This document shows positions 41,377 through 41,390 of a stretch of 41,390 nt of DNA, in pieces. The notes under the pieces were generated by a model that was not told the origin of the DNA, made no database searches, and was given only the letters and a program-made list of their open reading frames with translations. The translations under genes were made by a program, and so were the position numbers. The stretch is taken from positions 1 to 41,390 of the forward strand of contig JAAYOH010000008.1 of NCBI GenBank assembly GCA_012520375.1. Reading direction: 5' to 3'. The first letter of the stretch is position 1, and every line of letters begins with the position of its first letter. The stretch is from Clostridiales bacterium (GTDB lineage: Bacteria; Bacillota; Clostridia; Christensenellales; Aristaeellaceae).

Positions 41377-41390
41377 ATGAACATGAATAA
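41377..41390 (+). CDS. Start of a further plus-strand gene (cut by window edge)
   Basis: ATG AAC ATG AAT followed by the window end. AAAGGAT lies about 7 bases upstream, and the start is 4 bases after the preceding stop, as in an operon. Only four codons are visible, so nothing can be said about its product. Confidence 0.35.

Overview
The window reads as chromosomal DNA of a high-GC member of the Bacillota, most likely class Clostridia. This rests on Firmicute-type families and gene orders: DUF2232-rplI-dnaB, secA-prfB, DUF512 radical-SAM next to der and plsY, DUF3842, a TIGR01906 membrane protein, VanW, and TagD/TagF teichoic-acid enzymes. Strong GGAGG ribosome binding sites and clear sigma-A type promoters fit the same picture. 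No rRNA, tRNA, CRISPR array or complete mobile element was found.

Layout. 1-1.6 kb (minus): an operon of flavodoxin-like oxidoreductase, alpha/beta esterase and a cut-off SGNH hydrolase. 1.7-4.7 kb (plus): DUF2232 membrane protein, ribosomal protein L9 and replicative helicase. 4.7-8.8 kb: a cell-surface polymer cluster with sulfotransferase, MOP-family flippase, CDP-glycerol synthesis (tagD) and a CDP-glycerol glycerophosphotransferase. 8.8-11.4 kb (minus): VanW protein and PRPP synthetase. 11.4-17.1 kb (minus): secA-prfB-TIGR01906/Lit-like-tsaD. 17.1-19.8 kb (minus): NUDIX hydrolase, DUF3842, YbhN-type membrane protein and SpoU methyltransferase. 19.9-24.8 kb (plus): DUF512 radical-SAM, der, plsY and an FGGY sugar kinase, facing a D-allulose 3-epimerase-like gene with which the kinase may share a pathway. 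25.9-28.5 kb (minus): COG1092 methyltransferase, RluA pseudouridine synthase, YvlD membrane protein and acyl-ACP thioesterase. 28.8-32.7 kb (minus): an Fe(III)/polyamine-type ABC importer. 32.9-36.4 kb (minus): livHMGF without a binding protein. 36.8-37.6 kb (plus): a secreted GH114-like protein.

37.8-39.6 kb (minus) is the most accessory-looking part. It is a compact, overlapping operon with its own promoter, encoding two different DUF488 proteins and a protein I assign tentatively to the dual-OB type. GC there is visibly lower than in the rest of the window. It is the best candidate for an undescribed system. 39.7-41.25 kb (minus) holds a small secreted acidic protein translationally coupled to a PhoR-type histidine kinase. 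That kinase loses its N-terminus at a junction near 41.25-41.29 kb, where AT-rich DNA of different codon use begins on the plus strand. This suggests an element boundary or an assembly join.

Divergent promoters were found at about 1.64-1.71, 7.13-7.18 and 19.80-19.92 kb. Hairpin terminators were found at about 24.83, 28.72, 32.86 and 37.77 kb. All family assignments come from motifs read by eye; no database search was run.
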